Assembly (NCBI RefSeq): GCF_014138045.1
Contig: NZ_JACGXA010000003.1
Location: forward strand, 186,001 to 250,000
Direction: 5' to 3'
Origin: Nocardioides ginsengisegetis
GTDB lineage: Bacteria; Actinomycetota; Actinomycetes; Propionibacteriales; Nocardioidaceae
DNA length: 64,000 bases
Below, piece by piece: positions 50,118 through 58,884 of the stretch (positions within the stretch are counted from its first letter, which is position 1; every line of letters starts with the position of its first letter). A program made the translations under genes and the position numbers. The notes below the pieces were generated by a model. The model did no database searches, was not told the DNA's origin, and saw only the letters and a program-made list of their open reading frames with translations.

Positions 50118-51926
50118 ATGCTGCGCAGGCTGTCCGGCAGGCTGACGGGCCGAGTGTCGGCCGTCGCGGGGGTGCTCGCGCTCGCGACCGCCTGCACGGC
50201 GACGCCGGCCGTCGGGCCGTCGCCGTACGCGTCGCGCCCGCTGCCGCACGTGCCGCAGTCCGCGGTCCCGGTCCAGCAGGTGAGCGGCAAGAGCCCCAAC
50301 ATCGTCTTCGTCCTCATGGACGACTTCTCGATGGACCTGGTGCCCACGCTCAAGCACGCCCGCACGATGACCCGGCTGGGGGCGTCCTACCAGAACGCCT
50401 TCGTCGTCGACAGCCTCTGCTGCGTCTCGCGGGCCGCCACCTTCACCGGGCAGTACCCCCACCAGACCGGCGTGCTCACCAACACCGCCAACATGCCCAA
50501 CCGGGTGGGCGCGATGGGCGGCTACCGGGCGTTCGCCGCCCACGGCGACGAGCAGCGCACCTTCGCGGTCCGGCTCCAGCAGGCCGGCTACACGACCGGC
50601 TTCGTGGGCAAGTACCTCAACCAGTACGAGTACTACCCCACCAAGGGCGTGCCGAGGCCGCCGCTGGGGTGGTCGGACCTGCGCGTGGTCTTCGGGACGG
50701 CGTACGACGGCTGGGACTACAACGCGACCTACACCCAGGACGGGCAGGTGCGCGTCCAGCACTACGACGCCCCCGCCGCGTCGGAGCCGGACGTCGTGAA
50801 GGACAAGGCGTACGCCGGCACCGTGATCGACAACGACGCGCTCGACTTCATCCACGAGCACCGCCACGACACCAAGCCCTACTTCCTCGAGGTGGCGCCC
50901 TACGCCCCGCACGGGCGGATCAACAGCAACCCCGCCTACCCCGGCGACCCGATGTTCCCGCCGGCGTTCCGCGACCGGCCCGGGCACGGCTCGGCGCACG
51001 GCAACTGCGGCCCCGTCGACTGCCACGACCTGACGGTGGCCGACCTGCCCGGCTACGACGACTGGCAGGGCGACAACGCCCCCGTGCGGGCCGACGGCAC
51101 GCTCGCGCCGGCGTGGAGCCGCTCGGGCAAGGGGCTCTCGGTCGCCGACGCGGAGACCTCGATGCGCGACCGGGCGCGCATGGCGCAGTCGATCGACCGG
51201 ATGCTGGGGCGGATCCTGCGCAGCGTGGACGACAACACCTACGTCGTGCTCACCTCCGACAACGGCTTCCACCTCGGCCAGCACGGCCTCACCCGCGGCA
51301 AGGGCACCGCCTACGACACCGACGTGCACGTGCCGCTCTACGTCATGGGTCCCGGCGTCGTCCCGGGCCCGCGCGACGGGATGGTGTCCAACATCGACCT
51401 CGCGCCGACCTTCGAGGACCTCGCCGGCATCGGGTCGCCCGACTACCGCTCGGGGCACTCCTTCGCGCCGTCCTTCGCCGACCCGGCCAGGGACACCGGC
51501 GACTACGCGTTCTTCGAGCACACCTGGTCGCAGTCGCCGGGCAACGACCCGGACCGGCCGTTCAGCGGCCACGACCTGGACCACATCCCGTCGTACGTCG
51601 CCGTCCGCAGCCGCACCGGCCTGCTGATCCGCGACGACCTCGACTACAGCTACACCGGCACGGACTACGCCTACGAGTTCTACGACTATGCGACCGAGCC
51701 GTGGGAGCGCCGCAACCTCTACGGCGACCCGCGCTACGCCGCCCAGGTCTCGGAGCTGATGGCCAAGCTCGACGAGTTCGACCGGTGCGCGCGCGAGCAG
51801 GCGCTGACGCCGGACGTGTCGGACACCTGCAAGGCGCTGCCGTTCGCCGACAAGGCCGCCTGGGAGCAGCGGATCCCGCGGCACGCCGTGGCGCACACCT
51901 CGCGGAGCGGCTCCGGGAAGGCCTGA
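50118..51926 (+). CDS. Sulfatase-family lipoprotein
   Basis: A 602-residue protein with a signal sequence ending in a lipobox (L-A-T-A-C near residue 27) and a sulfatase fold: P-N-I-V-F-V-L-M-D-D near 60, and C-C-V-S-R near 100, the position of the Cys that becomes formylglycine. The usual C-x-P-S-R has V in place of P. Also seen are G-K-Y-L-N near 160 and D-N-G-F-H-L-G-Q-H-G near 378. It would hydrolyse a sulfate or phosphate ester outside the cell. GAGGTGAGGGG precedes ATG 50118. Confidence 0.87.
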   Translation: MLRRLSGRLTGRVSAVAGVLALATACTATPAVGPSPYASRPLPHVPQSAVPVQQVSGKSPNIVFVLMDDFSMDLVPTLKHARTMTRLGASYQNAFVVDSLCCVSRAATFTGQYPHQTGVLTNTANMPNRVGAMGGYRAFAAHGDEQRTFAVRLQQAGYTTGFVGKYLNQYEYYPTKGVPRPPLGWSDLRVVFGTAYDGWDYNATYTQDGQVRVQHYDAPAASEPDVVKDKAYAGTVIDNDALDFIHEHRHDTKPYFLEVAPYAPHGRINSNPAYPGDPMFPPAFRDRPGHGSAHGNCGPVDCHDLTVADLPGYDDWQGDNAPVRADGTLAPAWSRSGKGLSVADAETSMRDRARMAQSIDRMLGRILRSVDDNTYVVLTSDNGFHLGQHGLTRGKGTAYDTDVHVPLYVMGPGVVPGPRDGMVSNIDLAPTFEDLAGIGSPDYRSGHSFAPSFADPARDTGDYAFFEHTWSQSPGNDPDRPFSGHDLDHIPSYVAVRSRTGLLIRDDLDYSYTGTDYAYEFYDYATEPWERRNLYGDPRYAAQVSELMAKLDEFDRCAREQALTPDVSDTCKALPFADKAAWEQRIPRHAVAHTSRSGSGKA

Positions 51927-51964
51927 GCGTTCGGCGTGGGGGCCGGCACCAGTAGGTTGGGCCG

Positions 51965-52549
51965 GTGGTCGTTCCGGACGTGGTCGTCGTGGACCACCAC
52001 GACTCCTACACGTGGAACCTCGTCCACCTCGTCGCCTCCGTCACCGGACGCCTGCCCACGGTCGTCCAGCACGACGAGGTCGAGGCCGCCGAGGTGCTGC
52101 GGCACTCCCACGTCGTCCTCTCGCCGGGCCCGGGGCGTCCCGACGACCCCCACGACTTCGCGGTCGGTCGCGCGGTGCTCGAGGCGGCGACCCGTCCGGT
52201 GCTGGGCGTCTGCCTCGGCATGCAGGGCCTCGTGACGACGTACGGCGGGGCCGTCGACCGGATCCTGCCCGCGCACGGCGAGGTCGGGCCGGTGGTGCAC
52301 GACGGCCGCGGGGTGTTCGCCGGGCTGCCGCAGCGGTTCCGGGTCGTCCGCTACCACTCGCTGGCGGCCCTGCACGTCCCCGACGTGCTCGAGGTCAGCG
52401 CGCGCGCCGACGACGGGACGGTCATGGGCGTGCGGCACCGGGAGCTGCCGCTGGAGGGTGTGCAGTTCCACCCCGAGTCGGTCCTGTCCGAGCAGGGCGC
52501 CGCCCTCGTGGCGAACTTCCTGGCGCCGGGCTTCGGGGGTGCGTCGTGA
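51965..52549 (+). CDS. pabA: Aminodeoxychorismate synthase, glutamine amidotransferase subunit
   Basis: A 194-residue class I amidotransferase: D-H-H-D-S-Y-T-W-N near residue 9, L-S-P-G-P-G-R-P near 57, Cys nucleophile in G-V-C-L-G-M-Q-G near 82, Q-F-H-P-E-S near 169. It supplies ammonia to PabB, whose gene overlaps its stop (GTGA). TAGGTT (51953-51958) lies 6 nt before GTG 51965, so the mRNA is leaderless. TrpG is the alternative, but the partner gene and the separate TrpEG fusion favour PabA. Confidence 0.85.
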   Translation: MVVPDVVVVDHHDSYTWNLVHLVASVTGRLPTVVQHDEVEAAEVLRHSHVVLSPGPGRPDDPHDFAVGRAVLEAATRPVLGVCLGMQGLVTTYGGAVDRILPAHGEVGPVVHDGRGVFAGLPQRFRVVRYHSLAALHVPDVLEVSARADDGTVMGVRHRELPLEGVQFHPESVLSEQGAALVANFLAPGFGGAS

Positions 52550-53832
52550 CCGCGGACCCGGCCTCGGTCTTCCGCGCGGTGGCAGCCGACCACGCCCGCT
52601 GCTTCTGGCTCGACGGCGGCGGTGCCCGGGAGTGGTCGGGTCGCCGGTCGATCATCGGCTGGCTCGACGACGACGACGTCTCGCTGACCTACTCGGCCGC
52701 CCGGCGCGAGGTGCTGCGCCACTCCGGCGGCCGGGCGACCGTCGTCGGGTCGGACGTCTTCGCGGTCCTCGAGGCGGAGCTCGCCTCCGGCGACCCGGCC
52801 GACCAGTGGTTCGGGTACTTCGGCTACGCGTGCCGTCCCGACCTGCCCGCCCGCCCGGACCCCCTCCTCCCCGACGCCGTCTGGATGCGGGCCCGGCACG
52901 TCCGCCTCTTCGACCACCCGGCGCCGGGGGTCGCTGCGTTGCCGTTTGGTCCCCAACGGCATGAAATCGACCCCGAAACATGCCGTTGGGGACCAAACGG
53001 CAACGGAAACGGCGCCCCGGCCGACTACGCGGCGGCCTTCGAGGAGGTCCAGGAGGCGCTGCACGCCGGCAACTCCTACGAGACCAACCTGACCTACCGG
53101 GTCGGCATCGACAGCGACGTCGACCCGGCGGCGGCCTACCTGCGGCTGCGCGAGCTCAACCCGGCGCCGTACGCCGGCTTCCTCCAGCACGACGTGCCCG
53201 GGCAGCGCGCGTGGCTGCTCAGCTCCAGCCCGGAGCGCTACGCGCTGGTGACCGGCGACCGGACCCTGGAGACCAAGCCGATCAAGGGCACGACGCCCCG
53301 CGGCGAGAGCGCGGCCGAGGACGAGGTGCTGCGCGAGCGGCTGGCCACGGAGCCGAAGTTCCGCAGCGAGAACCTGATGATCGTCGACCTGCTCCGCAAC
53401 GACCTGTCGCTGGTGTGCGAGCCGGGCAGCGTCGAGGTGCCGGTGCTGATGGAGGTGGAGTCCTACGAGGCCGTGCACCAGCTGGTCTCCACCGTCCGCG
53501 GCCGGCTGCGCGACGACGTCACCACGATGGGCGCCCTGAGGGCGCTGTTCCCCGCCGGCTCGATGACCGGGGCGCCCAAGCTGCGGACCATGGAGGTGAT
53601 CGACGCGGTCGAGGCGACGCCGCGCGGCGCCTACTCCGGCGCGTTCGGCTGGGTCGCCGCGGACGGCCGGGCCGACCTGGGGGTGGTGATCCGCTCGCTG
53701 ATGACGGCCGGCGACGGGCGGTGGTCGCTCGGCACCGGCGGGGGCATCACGGTCCGGTCCGAGGTGGCCGAGGAGTGGGCCGAGTCCCGCTGGAAGGCCG
53801 ACCGGCTGCTGCGGGTCTTCCAGCCCGACTGA
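52546..53832 (+). CDS. pabB: Aminodeoxychorismate synthase component I
   Basis: A 428-residue chorismate-binding enzyme of folate synthesis, with the PabB motif K-P-I-K-G-T-T-P-R-G near 244, E-N-L-M-I-V-D-L-L-R-N-D near 277, F-P-A-G-S-M-T-G-A-P-K near 338 and G-T-G-G-G-I-T-V near 395. It forms 4-amino-4-deoxychorismate with PabA. A perfect 27-bp inverted repeat is embedded in frame at codons 131-154, between the N-terminal part and the core domain, where it encodes an extra segment starting P-F-G-P-Q-R and ending G-P-N-G-N. Confidence 0.9.
   Translation: MTADPASVFRAVAADHARCFWLDGGGAREWSGRRSIIGWLDDDDVSLTYSAARREVLRHSGGRATVVGSDVFAVLEAELASGDPADQWFGYFGYACRPDLPARPDPLLPDAVWMRARHVRLFDHPAPGVAALPFGPQRHEIDPETCRWGPNGNGNGAPADYAAAFEEVQEALHAGNSYETNLTYRVGIDSDVDPAAAYLRLRELNPAPYAGFLQHDVPGQRAWLLSSSPERYALVTGDRTLETKPIKGTTPRGESAAEDEVLRERLATEPKFRSENLMIVDLLRNDLSLVCEPGSVEVPVLMEVESYEAVHQLVSTVRGRLRDDVTTMGALRALFPAGSMTGAPKLRTMEVIDAVEATPRGAYSGAFGWVAADGRADLGVVIRSLMTAGDGRWSLGTGGGITVRSEVAEEWAESRWKADRLLRVFQPD
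52937..53005 (+). repeat. Perfect 27-bp inverted repeat inside pabB
   Basis: Arms 52937-52963 and 52979-53005 are exact complements, with a 15-nt AT-richer loop (52964-52978). The frame stays open through it. Comparable hairpins in the window are intergenic terminators; this one is coding. It shares GTCCCCAACG with the element at 44863-44925. Confidence 0.85.
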
Positions 53833-53841
53833 CCAGCAGGC

Positions 53842-54390
53842 TCAGGGCGCCGTGGCGACGAGGGTGCGCATGACGGCCTCGGTGGCGTCGCGCATGGTGC
53901 CCGCGTCGTACGGCGCCAGCTGGATCGCGTTGACGGTCTCGATCAGGCCGTGGACCTGGACGAAGCCGGTCACGAGCACCACCTTCCTCGAGGCGTGCAC
54001 GACGACTCGGGCGGCCGTCGCGCCGGGGATGCGGACGTCGCTCACCCGGCCCTTGATCTGGCCCATCGCGGCGAAGGCCTTGTCGAAGTCGCCGCCGAAC
54101 TCCAGGTAGGTGACGTTGAGCGTCGGTCCGCCCTTGGCGACGGGCAGGAACGCGCAGCGCGGGTTGTCGGAGGTGCCGGTCGTCTCGCGGACCTTCTCCC
54201 GCAGCGCCTTGCCGACGGGCCCGGCCGAAAGCCCCGAGCACGGGTTGAACGCCGGCTTCGAGGGTGAGGGCGAGGAGGAGGCGGTCGGGGAAGGGGACGA
54301 CGACGTCGACGAGGTTTCCGTGGTCGCGTCCGTGGACGAGCAGCCGGCGAGCAGGAGCAGCAGCGCCAGCGCGGGAGCGGCGCGCCTCAT
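53842..54390 (-). CDS. DUF3558-like lipoprotein
   Basis: A 182-residue lipoprotein: L-L-L-L-L-A-G-C lipobox near residue 17, a Ser/Thr/Pro-rich linker to about 45, then F-N-P-C-S-G-L and a second Cys near 77, the pattern of the actinobacterial DUF3558 family. It overlaps the sensor kinase gene by ATGA and is therefore probably a component or target of that signalling system. Function unknown. Confidence 0.7.
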   Translation of the reverse strand: MRRAAPALALLLLLAGCSSTDATTETSSTSSSPSPTASSSPSPSKPAFNPCSGLSAGPVGKALREKVRETTGTSDNPRCAFLPVAKGGPTLNVTYLEFGGDFDKAFAAMGQIKGRVSDVRIPGATAARVVVHASRKVVLVTGFVQVHGLIETVNAIQLAPYDAGTMRDATEAVMRTLVATAP

Positions 54391-55847
54391 GCGGTGGTGG
54401 CCGGGCCGGCGGCGGACATGGTGTGGGGCTCGCGGCTGCCGGGCAGCCGCAACGTGAGCCGGGCTCCGCCTGCGGGAGACACGCCCGCCTCGACGCTGCC
54501 GGCGTGCCGCTCGGCGACCTGGTGCACGATCGAGAGGCCGAGGCCGGAGCCGGGCATCGAGCGCGACTCGGGGGAGCGGTAGAAGCGCTCGAAGACGTGC
54601 GGCCGGTCCTGCTCGGCGATGCCGGGGCCCTCGTCGTCCACGGTCAGTACGCCGTCGGCGAGCCGGGTCCGGACGGTGCCGTGCGGAGGGCTCCACTTGG
54701 CGGCGTTGTCGAGCAGGTTGGTGATCGCGCGCTCGAGCCCCGCGGGCTCGCCGACGACCCACCACGGGTCGGTGTCGACCTCGAAGGCGATGCCCGGCGC
54801 GCGACGGCGGACCCGGGCCAGCGCCTGGTCGAGCACCTCGGCGATGTCGACGGACTCGACGACGTGGGTGAGCGGCTCGTCGCGGGCGAGCTCGACGAGG
54901 TCGCCGATGAGCGTGGTCAGCTCCTCGATCTGGGCGCGGACGTCGTCGAGCAGCTCCGCCCGCGCCTCCGGCGGGAGCGTCATGGCGGGGTCGCCGTCGG
55001 CCTGGCTGAGGAGGTCGAGGTTGGTGCGCAGCGAGGTGAGCGGGGTGCGCAGCTCGTGGCCGGCGTCGACGACCAGCCGCCGCTGCCGGTCGCGCGAGGC
55101 GTCGAGGGCGACGAGCATCTGGTTGAAGGCGTAGGCCAGGCGGGCGATCTCGTCGTCGCCCTCGACCGGGAGCGGGTCGAGCTTCTCGGTGCGGGCGATC
55201 TCCTCGACGGCGGTCGTGAGCCGACGCACGGGTCGCAGGCCGTTGCGCGCCACGCCCCACCCCGCCATCGCGGCCGCGATCACGCCCGCGAGGCCGAAGA
55301 GCAGCATCACCGCGCCGAGCTTCTCCAGCACCCGCTCCTGGGGTGCGAGCGACTGGGCGAGGACGAGGGACTGGCCGTCGGCGTAGGGGACCGAGACGAC
55401 CCGGTAGTCGGTGCCGCCGGAGCTGACCGTGCGGATGCTCGAGGAGGCCTGGCCCTTGGCCACGGCGAGCTCCTGGGCGCCGAGCTGCGGGAAGCGGGTC
55501 ATCCGGTCGGGCTGGTAGACGGTCTCGTCGGAGGAGACGAGCGCGATCCGCAGGTCGGAGGCGACCAGCGCCCACACCGGGATCTCGTTGCCGGACGGGA
55601 AGCGGATCAGCGTCGGCGACGCGGCCGACTTGTGCGCGCGGTCGAGCAGGGACTGGTCCAGCGTCTCGGTCATCTGCATCCGCACGGTCACGTAGGCGCC
55701 GAGCGCCACGAAGGCCACCGCGAGGCCCACCGCCATCGTGGTCAGGAGGATGACGCGGCTGGCGAGCGAGCGCCGGTAGTGCCAGCGGCGCTCCTCCCAC
55801 GTGCGGGTGCCGAACGGGGCGTGACCGAAGGGGGCCGGGCCGCTCAT
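54387..55847 (-). CDS. Sensor histidine kinase (MprB-like)
   Basis: A 486-residue kinase: one helix near 31-53, an extracytoplasmic domain to about 165, a second helix near 175-197, HAMP, then the phosphoacceptor His in [10 protein letters not shown] near 263, N box N-L-L-D-N-A-A-K near 366, D-E-G-P-G-I-A near 405 and G-S-G-L-G-L near 433. Order of genes and motifs are those of the actinobacterial MprAB envelope-stress system. It overlaps the response regulator by ATGA. Confidence 0.9.
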   Translation of the reverse strand: MSGPAPFGHAPFGTRTWEERRWHYRRSLASRVILLTTMAVGLAVAFVALGAYVTVRMQMTETLDQSLLDRAHKSAASPTLIRFPSGNEIPVWALVASDLRIALVSSDETVYQPDRMTRFPQLGAQELAVAKGQASSSIRTVSSGGTDYRVVSVPYADGQSLVLAQSLAPQERVLEKLGAVMLLFGLAGVIAAAMAGWGVARNGLRPVRRLTTAVEEIARTEKLDPLPVEGDDEIARLAYAFNQMLVALDASRDRQRRLVVDAGHELRTPLTSLRTNLDLLSQADGDPAMTLPPEARAELLDDVRAQIEELTTLIGDLVELARDEPLTHVVESVDIAEVLDQALARVRRRAPGIAFEVDTDPWWVVGEPAGLERAITNLLDNAAKWSPPHGTVRTRLADGVLTVDDEGPGIAEQDRPHVFERFYRSPESRSMPGSGLGLSIVHQVAERHAGSVEAGVSPAGGARLTLRLPGSREPHTMSAAGPATTA

Positions 55848-56548
55848 GACTCCTTCAGCACGTAGCCCACGCCGCGCACGGTGTGGATCAGCCGCGGCTC
55901 GGACTCCGCCTCGGTCTTGCGGCGCAGGTAGCCGACGTAGACCTCCAGCGAGTTGGCGGTGGTCGGGAAGTCGTAGCCCCACACCTCCTCGAGGATGAAC
56001 GAGCGCTCCAGCACCCGGCGCGGCCGGCGCAGGAACATCTCCAGCAGCGTGAACTCCGTGCGGGTCAGCTCGATCGCCCGGTCGCCGCGCCGCACCTCGC
56101 GGGTCGCGATGTCCATCGTCAGGTCGGCGAAGGAGAGCGTCTCGTCGGGGGCGTCCTCGCGAGGCACGACGCGACGGAGCAGCGCGCGCAGCCGGGCCAG
56201 CAGCTCCTGCAGGGCGAACGGCTTGGTGAGGTAGTCGTCGGCGCCGGCGTCGAGGCCGTCGACCCGGTCGCCGACCGCGTCGCGGGCCGTCAGCACCAGG
56301 ATCGGTACGTCGTTGCCGGCCGACCGCAGCGCCCGCGTCGTCTCGATGCCGTCGAGCCGCGGCATCATCACGTCCATGATCACGACGTCGGGGCCGGCTC
56401 CGGCAATGCCGGCCAGCGCCTCGGCGCCGTCGGAGGCCAGCGCGACGTCGTACCCGTTGAACTCCAGCGACCTGCGCAGCGACTCGCGCACGGCCCTGTC
56501 GTCGTCGACGACGAGGACGCGGGGCTTCGCGGGCGCGGTGCTGGTCAC
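55844..56548 (-). CDS. Response regulator (MprA-like, OmpR family)
   Basis: A 234-residue regulator: acidic pocket V-D-D-D near residue 15, phosphoacceptor D in V-I-M-D-V-M-M-P near 58, conserved K in T-K-P-F near 108, and an OmpR-type winged helix with L-T-R-T-E-F-T-L-L near 158 and Y-V-G-Y-L-R-R-K near 205. It controls genes in response to the linked kinase, probably under cell-envelope stress. GTG 56548 has AGGAG just upstream, and CAGAGT 6 nt before it could also give a leaderless mRNA. Confidence 0.9.
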   Translation of the reverse strand: MTSTAPAKPRVLVVDDDRAVRESLRRSLEFNGYDVALASDGAEALAGIAGAGPDVVIMDVMMPRLDGIETTRALRSAGNDVPILVLTARDAVGDRVDGLDAGADDYLTKPFALQELLARLRALLRRVVPREDAPDETLSFADLTMDIATREVRRGDRAIELTRTEFTLLEMFLRRPRRVLERSFILEEVWGYDFPTTANSLEVYVGYLRRKTEAESEPRLIHTVRGVGYVLKES

Positions 56549-56663
56549 GCTCCTACTCTGCCAGTCGTGCCTGAACGGTGACTGAGATTGCGCCACGCTC
56601 TGGGTGAGCGACGCGCGCAACAACCGGAAGCAGGTCGTCCGGTTCCTTGCCTAGGGTGCGGGC

Positions 56664-57020
56664 ATGGCCATCGCACGCTTCCCGAGCTTCGTCCTCGACT
56701 GCCCCGACCCCCGCGCGCTCGCGACCTTCTACGCGACGATGCTCGACTTCACGCTGGTGGAGCAGGAGGACTGGTACGAAGCACGCGCCGACTACGGCAT
56801 GTGCCTGTGCTTCCAGAAGGTCGAGGACTACCGGGCGCCGGTGTGGCCGGGTCAGGACTCGCCGCAGCAGATGCACATGGACGTCGTGGTCGACGACCTC
56901 GACGAGGCCGAGGCGGCGGTCGTGGCGCTCGGTGCGACGCGGCACGAGCACCAGCCGGGTACGACGTTCCGGGTGTTCCTCGACCCGGCGGGGCACCCGT
57001 TCTGCCTGTGCCTGAGCTGA
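56664..57020 (+). CDS. VOC-family (glyoxalase-like) protein
   Basis: A 118-residue single VOC domain: F-V-L-D-C-P-D-P near residue 9, L-A-T-F-Y-A-T-M-L-D near 19, M-H-M-D-V-V-V-D-D near 69 and D-P-A-G-H-P-F-C-L near 109, as in the glyoxalase_6 type of actinobacteria. Substrate unknown. TAGGGT (56652-56657) ends 6 nt before the ATG, a clear leaderless start. Confidence 0.82.
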   Translation: MAIARFPSFVLDCPDPRALATFYATMLDFTLVEQEDWYEARADYGMCLCFQKVEDYRAPVWPGQDSPQQMHMDVVVDDLDEAEAAVVALGATRHEHQPGTTFRVFLDPAGHPFCLCLS

Positions 57021-57035
57021 CCTGCAGCTGACCGG

Positions 57036-57893
57036 TCAGGTGTAGCGGCGCGCGGCGTCGGCCGCGCGGGCGCCGTAACCGCCGCCGAACAGGCAGGCGT
57101 GCACGAGCAGCGGGTGGAGCTGGTGCAGCGCGACCCGGTCCTGCCAGCCCTCGGCGAGCGGCGCGACCTCGGCGTAGGCGTCCAGGACGCGGGGCAGGTG
57201 GGGCAGCCCGAACAGGGCGAGCATCGCGAGGTCCACCTCGCGGTGGCCACCGTGGGCGGCGGGGTCGATGACGCGGACCCGGCCGTCGAGACCCCACAGG
57301 ACGTTGCCGTTCCACAGGTCGCCGTGCAGCCGGCTCGGCGGCTCGACGGGCACGAGCTCGGGCAGCCGGCCGATCACGGTCTCGACCGCGACGGCCTGCT
57401 CGTCGGTGACCGCGCCCCGGTCGCGGGCCACCTTGAGGTAGGGCAGCACCCGGCGTACGGCGTAGAACTCCGCCCACGTCTCCGTGGGCTTGTTGGGCAG
57501 CGGCAGCTTGCCGATGTAGCCGTCGTGGTCGAGGCCGAAGCCCTCGCACCCGGCGGTGTGGGTGGTGGCGAGCGCGCGGCCGAACTCCGAGGCCGCGTCG
57601 ACGGCGTTCTTGCCGGGCTCGACCCACGCCAGGATCAGGCACTCGTGGTCGACCGCGAGCACCTCGGGCACCGAGACGCCGCCGGTCTCGGCCAGCCACG
57701 CCAGCCCGCGCGCCTCGGACTCGAAGAAGTCGGGTGGGGCGTGCGGGTGGGTCTTCATCAGGGCCGTGGTGCCGTTGCTGAGCCGCAGCCGCGTGGCCGT
57801 GGAGATGTCGCCGCCCGCGACGGGGGCCGTGGCCACGACGGCCGAGCCGAGGAGCTCCTCGGCACGCCTGGCGACCAGCGGCAGCCGGGTCAT
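57036..57893 (-). CDS. Fructosamine/ketosamine kinase family protein
   Basis: A 285-residue kinase of the APH-like fructosamine-kinase family: G-G-D-I-S-T-A near residue 27, M-K-T-H near 45, the catalytic loop L-H-G-D-L-W-N-G-N near 189 and I-D-P-A-A-H-G-G-H-R-E-V near 207. Bacterial members phosphorylate ribulosamines and erythrulosamines on glycated proteins, which makes them unstable and so repairs the protein. The overlapping (ATGA) low-molecular-weight phosphatase gene upstream completes a known pairing. Confidence 0.88.
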   Translation of the reverse strand: MTRLPLVARRAEELLGSAVVATAPVAGGDISTATRLRLSNGTTALMKTHPHAPPDFFESEARGLAWLAETGGVSVPEVLAVDHECLILAWVEPGKNAVDAASEFGRALATTHTAGCEGFGLDHDGYIGKLPLPNKPTETWAEFYAVRRVLPYLKVARDRGAVTDEQAVAVETVIGRLPELVPVEPPSRLHGDLWNGNVLWGLDGRVRVIDPAAHGGHREVDLAMLALFGLPHLPRVLDAYAEVAPLAEGWQDRVALHQLHPLLVHACLFGGGYGARAADAARRYT

Positions 57894-58414
57894 CTGGCTG
57901 CGACCCCGACGCCGGGCAGGCGGTGCAGCTCGGCGACGATCGTCGCTGCTGTGCGCTCCACCATCGTGAGGACCTCCTCGAAGCCGGCAGGGCCACCGTA
58001 GTACGGGTCGGGCACCTCGCCACCGGTATCGACGGGATCGAAGTCCCGGAAGAGCCGCACCCGGTCGTCCCCGCCGCCGATCCCGCCCACCGAGATGTCG
58101 GACAGGTTGCTGTCGTCCATCGCGAGAACGAGGTCGTAGGCGCCGAGCCAGGAGTCGTCGTACTGCTGGGCGCGGTGCCGTGAGGGGTCGTAGCCCGCGG
58201 CCGCCAGGGTGGCCGCCGCGCGGCGGTCCATCGGGTCGCCGACGTGCCAGCCACCCGTGCCGGAGCTGGCTACCTCGACGCGATCGTCGAGCCCGTCGTC
58301 GGCGATCCGCGCGGAGAGCACGACGTCGGCCATGGGCGAGCGGCAGATGTTGCCCAGGCAGACCAGCGCGATCCGGTAGCGACCGGGCGTCCGGGGTTGC
58401 GGCAGGCGGGACAT
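57890..58414 (-). CDS. Low-molecular-weight protein-tyrosine-phosphatase family protein
   Basis: A 174-residue phosphatase with the P-loop V-C-L-G-N-I-C-R-S (about residues 18-26) and the general acid Asp in V-P-D-P-Y-Y near 135. Family members dephosphorylate tyrosine or, when paired with ketosamine kinases, ribulosamine 5-phosphates. Pairing with the kinase gene suggests the latter. Its ATG shares one base with the upstream membrane-protein stop. Confidence 0.88.
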   Translation of the reverse strand: MSRLPQPRTPGRYRIALVCLGNICRSPMADVVLSARIADDGLDDRVEVASSGTGGWHVGDPMDRRAAATLAAAGYDPSRHRAQQYDDSWLGAYDLVLAMDDSNLSDISVGGIGGGDDRVRLFRDFDPVDTGGEVPDPYYGGPAGFEEVLTMVERTAATIVAELHRLPGVGVAAR

Positions 58415-58812
58415 CAGCGGCGGTCGTCCTCCGGGCCGATCAGTCCGTCGACGACCCAGCCGACGATGGTGATGACGATGGACCCCCCGACCGCGGTCCA
58501 GAACCCGTTGACGTGGAAGCCGATGCCCAGGCCGTCGGCCAGCCAGCTCGTCAGGCCGAGCATCGCGGCGTTGATCACGAGCAGGAAGAGGCCCAGCGAG
58601 AGCAGGATGAAGGGGATCGAGATCAGCTTCAGCACCGGCTTCACGGTCGCCGAGACCAGGCCGAGGATCAGCGCCACGAGCAGCAGCGGCAGCAGCTTGT
58701 GCTTGATCTCCTCCTGCCCGTGGATCGGGCCGGTGAACCGGATGCCGTCGAAGAGCTGCGCGGCCACGGCGAGCGCGACGGCGTTGGTGATGAGCCAGGA
58801 GATGATCCGCAC
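58414..58812 (-). CDS. Small membrane protein (phage-holin-4/PspC-like family)
   Basis: A 132-residue protein with four hydrophobic helices and the pattern W-L-I-T-N-A-V-A-L near the start and V-N-G-F-W-T-A-V-G-G near 105, as in the mycobacterial-type 'phage holin family' proteins, which are ordinary chromosomal membrane proteins. Role unknown. GTG 58812 is preceded by TAGGAT at 6 nt, giving a leaderless mRNA that also covers the two phosphate-related genes that follow. Confidence 0.75.
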   Translation of the reverse strand: MRIISWLITNAVALAVAAQLFDGIRFTGPIHGQEEIKHKLLPLLLVALILGLVSATVKPVLKLISIPFILLSLGLFLLVINAAMLGLTSWLADGLGIGFHVNGFWTAVGGSIVITIVGWVVDGLIGPEDDRR

Positions 58813-58818
58813 GCGTCG

Positions 58819-58828
58819 ATCCTAGTGT
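58819..58828. promoter_or_regulatory. Overlapping divergent -10 boxes
   Basis: Minus-strand TAGGAT (complement of 58819-58824) serves the membrane-protein gene; plus-strand TAGTGT (58823-58828) faces the VanZ-like gene. They share the TA at 58823-58824, the same design as at 14478-14487. A further TACCCT box (58872-58877) lies nearer the VanZ-like start. Confidence 0.5.
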
Positions 58829-58884
58829 CGCGTCCGGGAAGTGGATGGACGGTTGGCGTTCTCGCGGTGAGTACCCTTCCCCGC

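Noticed and set aside
47915..53832. Phenazine or other secondary-metabolite cluster
   Set aside because: Only a TrpEG/PhzE-like gene and pabAB are present; no phz modifying, PKS or NRPS genes lie nearby.
58414..58812. Prophage remnant because of a holin-like protein
   Set aside because: The family name is misleading; no lysin, capsid or integrase gene is near, and the gene is coupled to metabolic genes.
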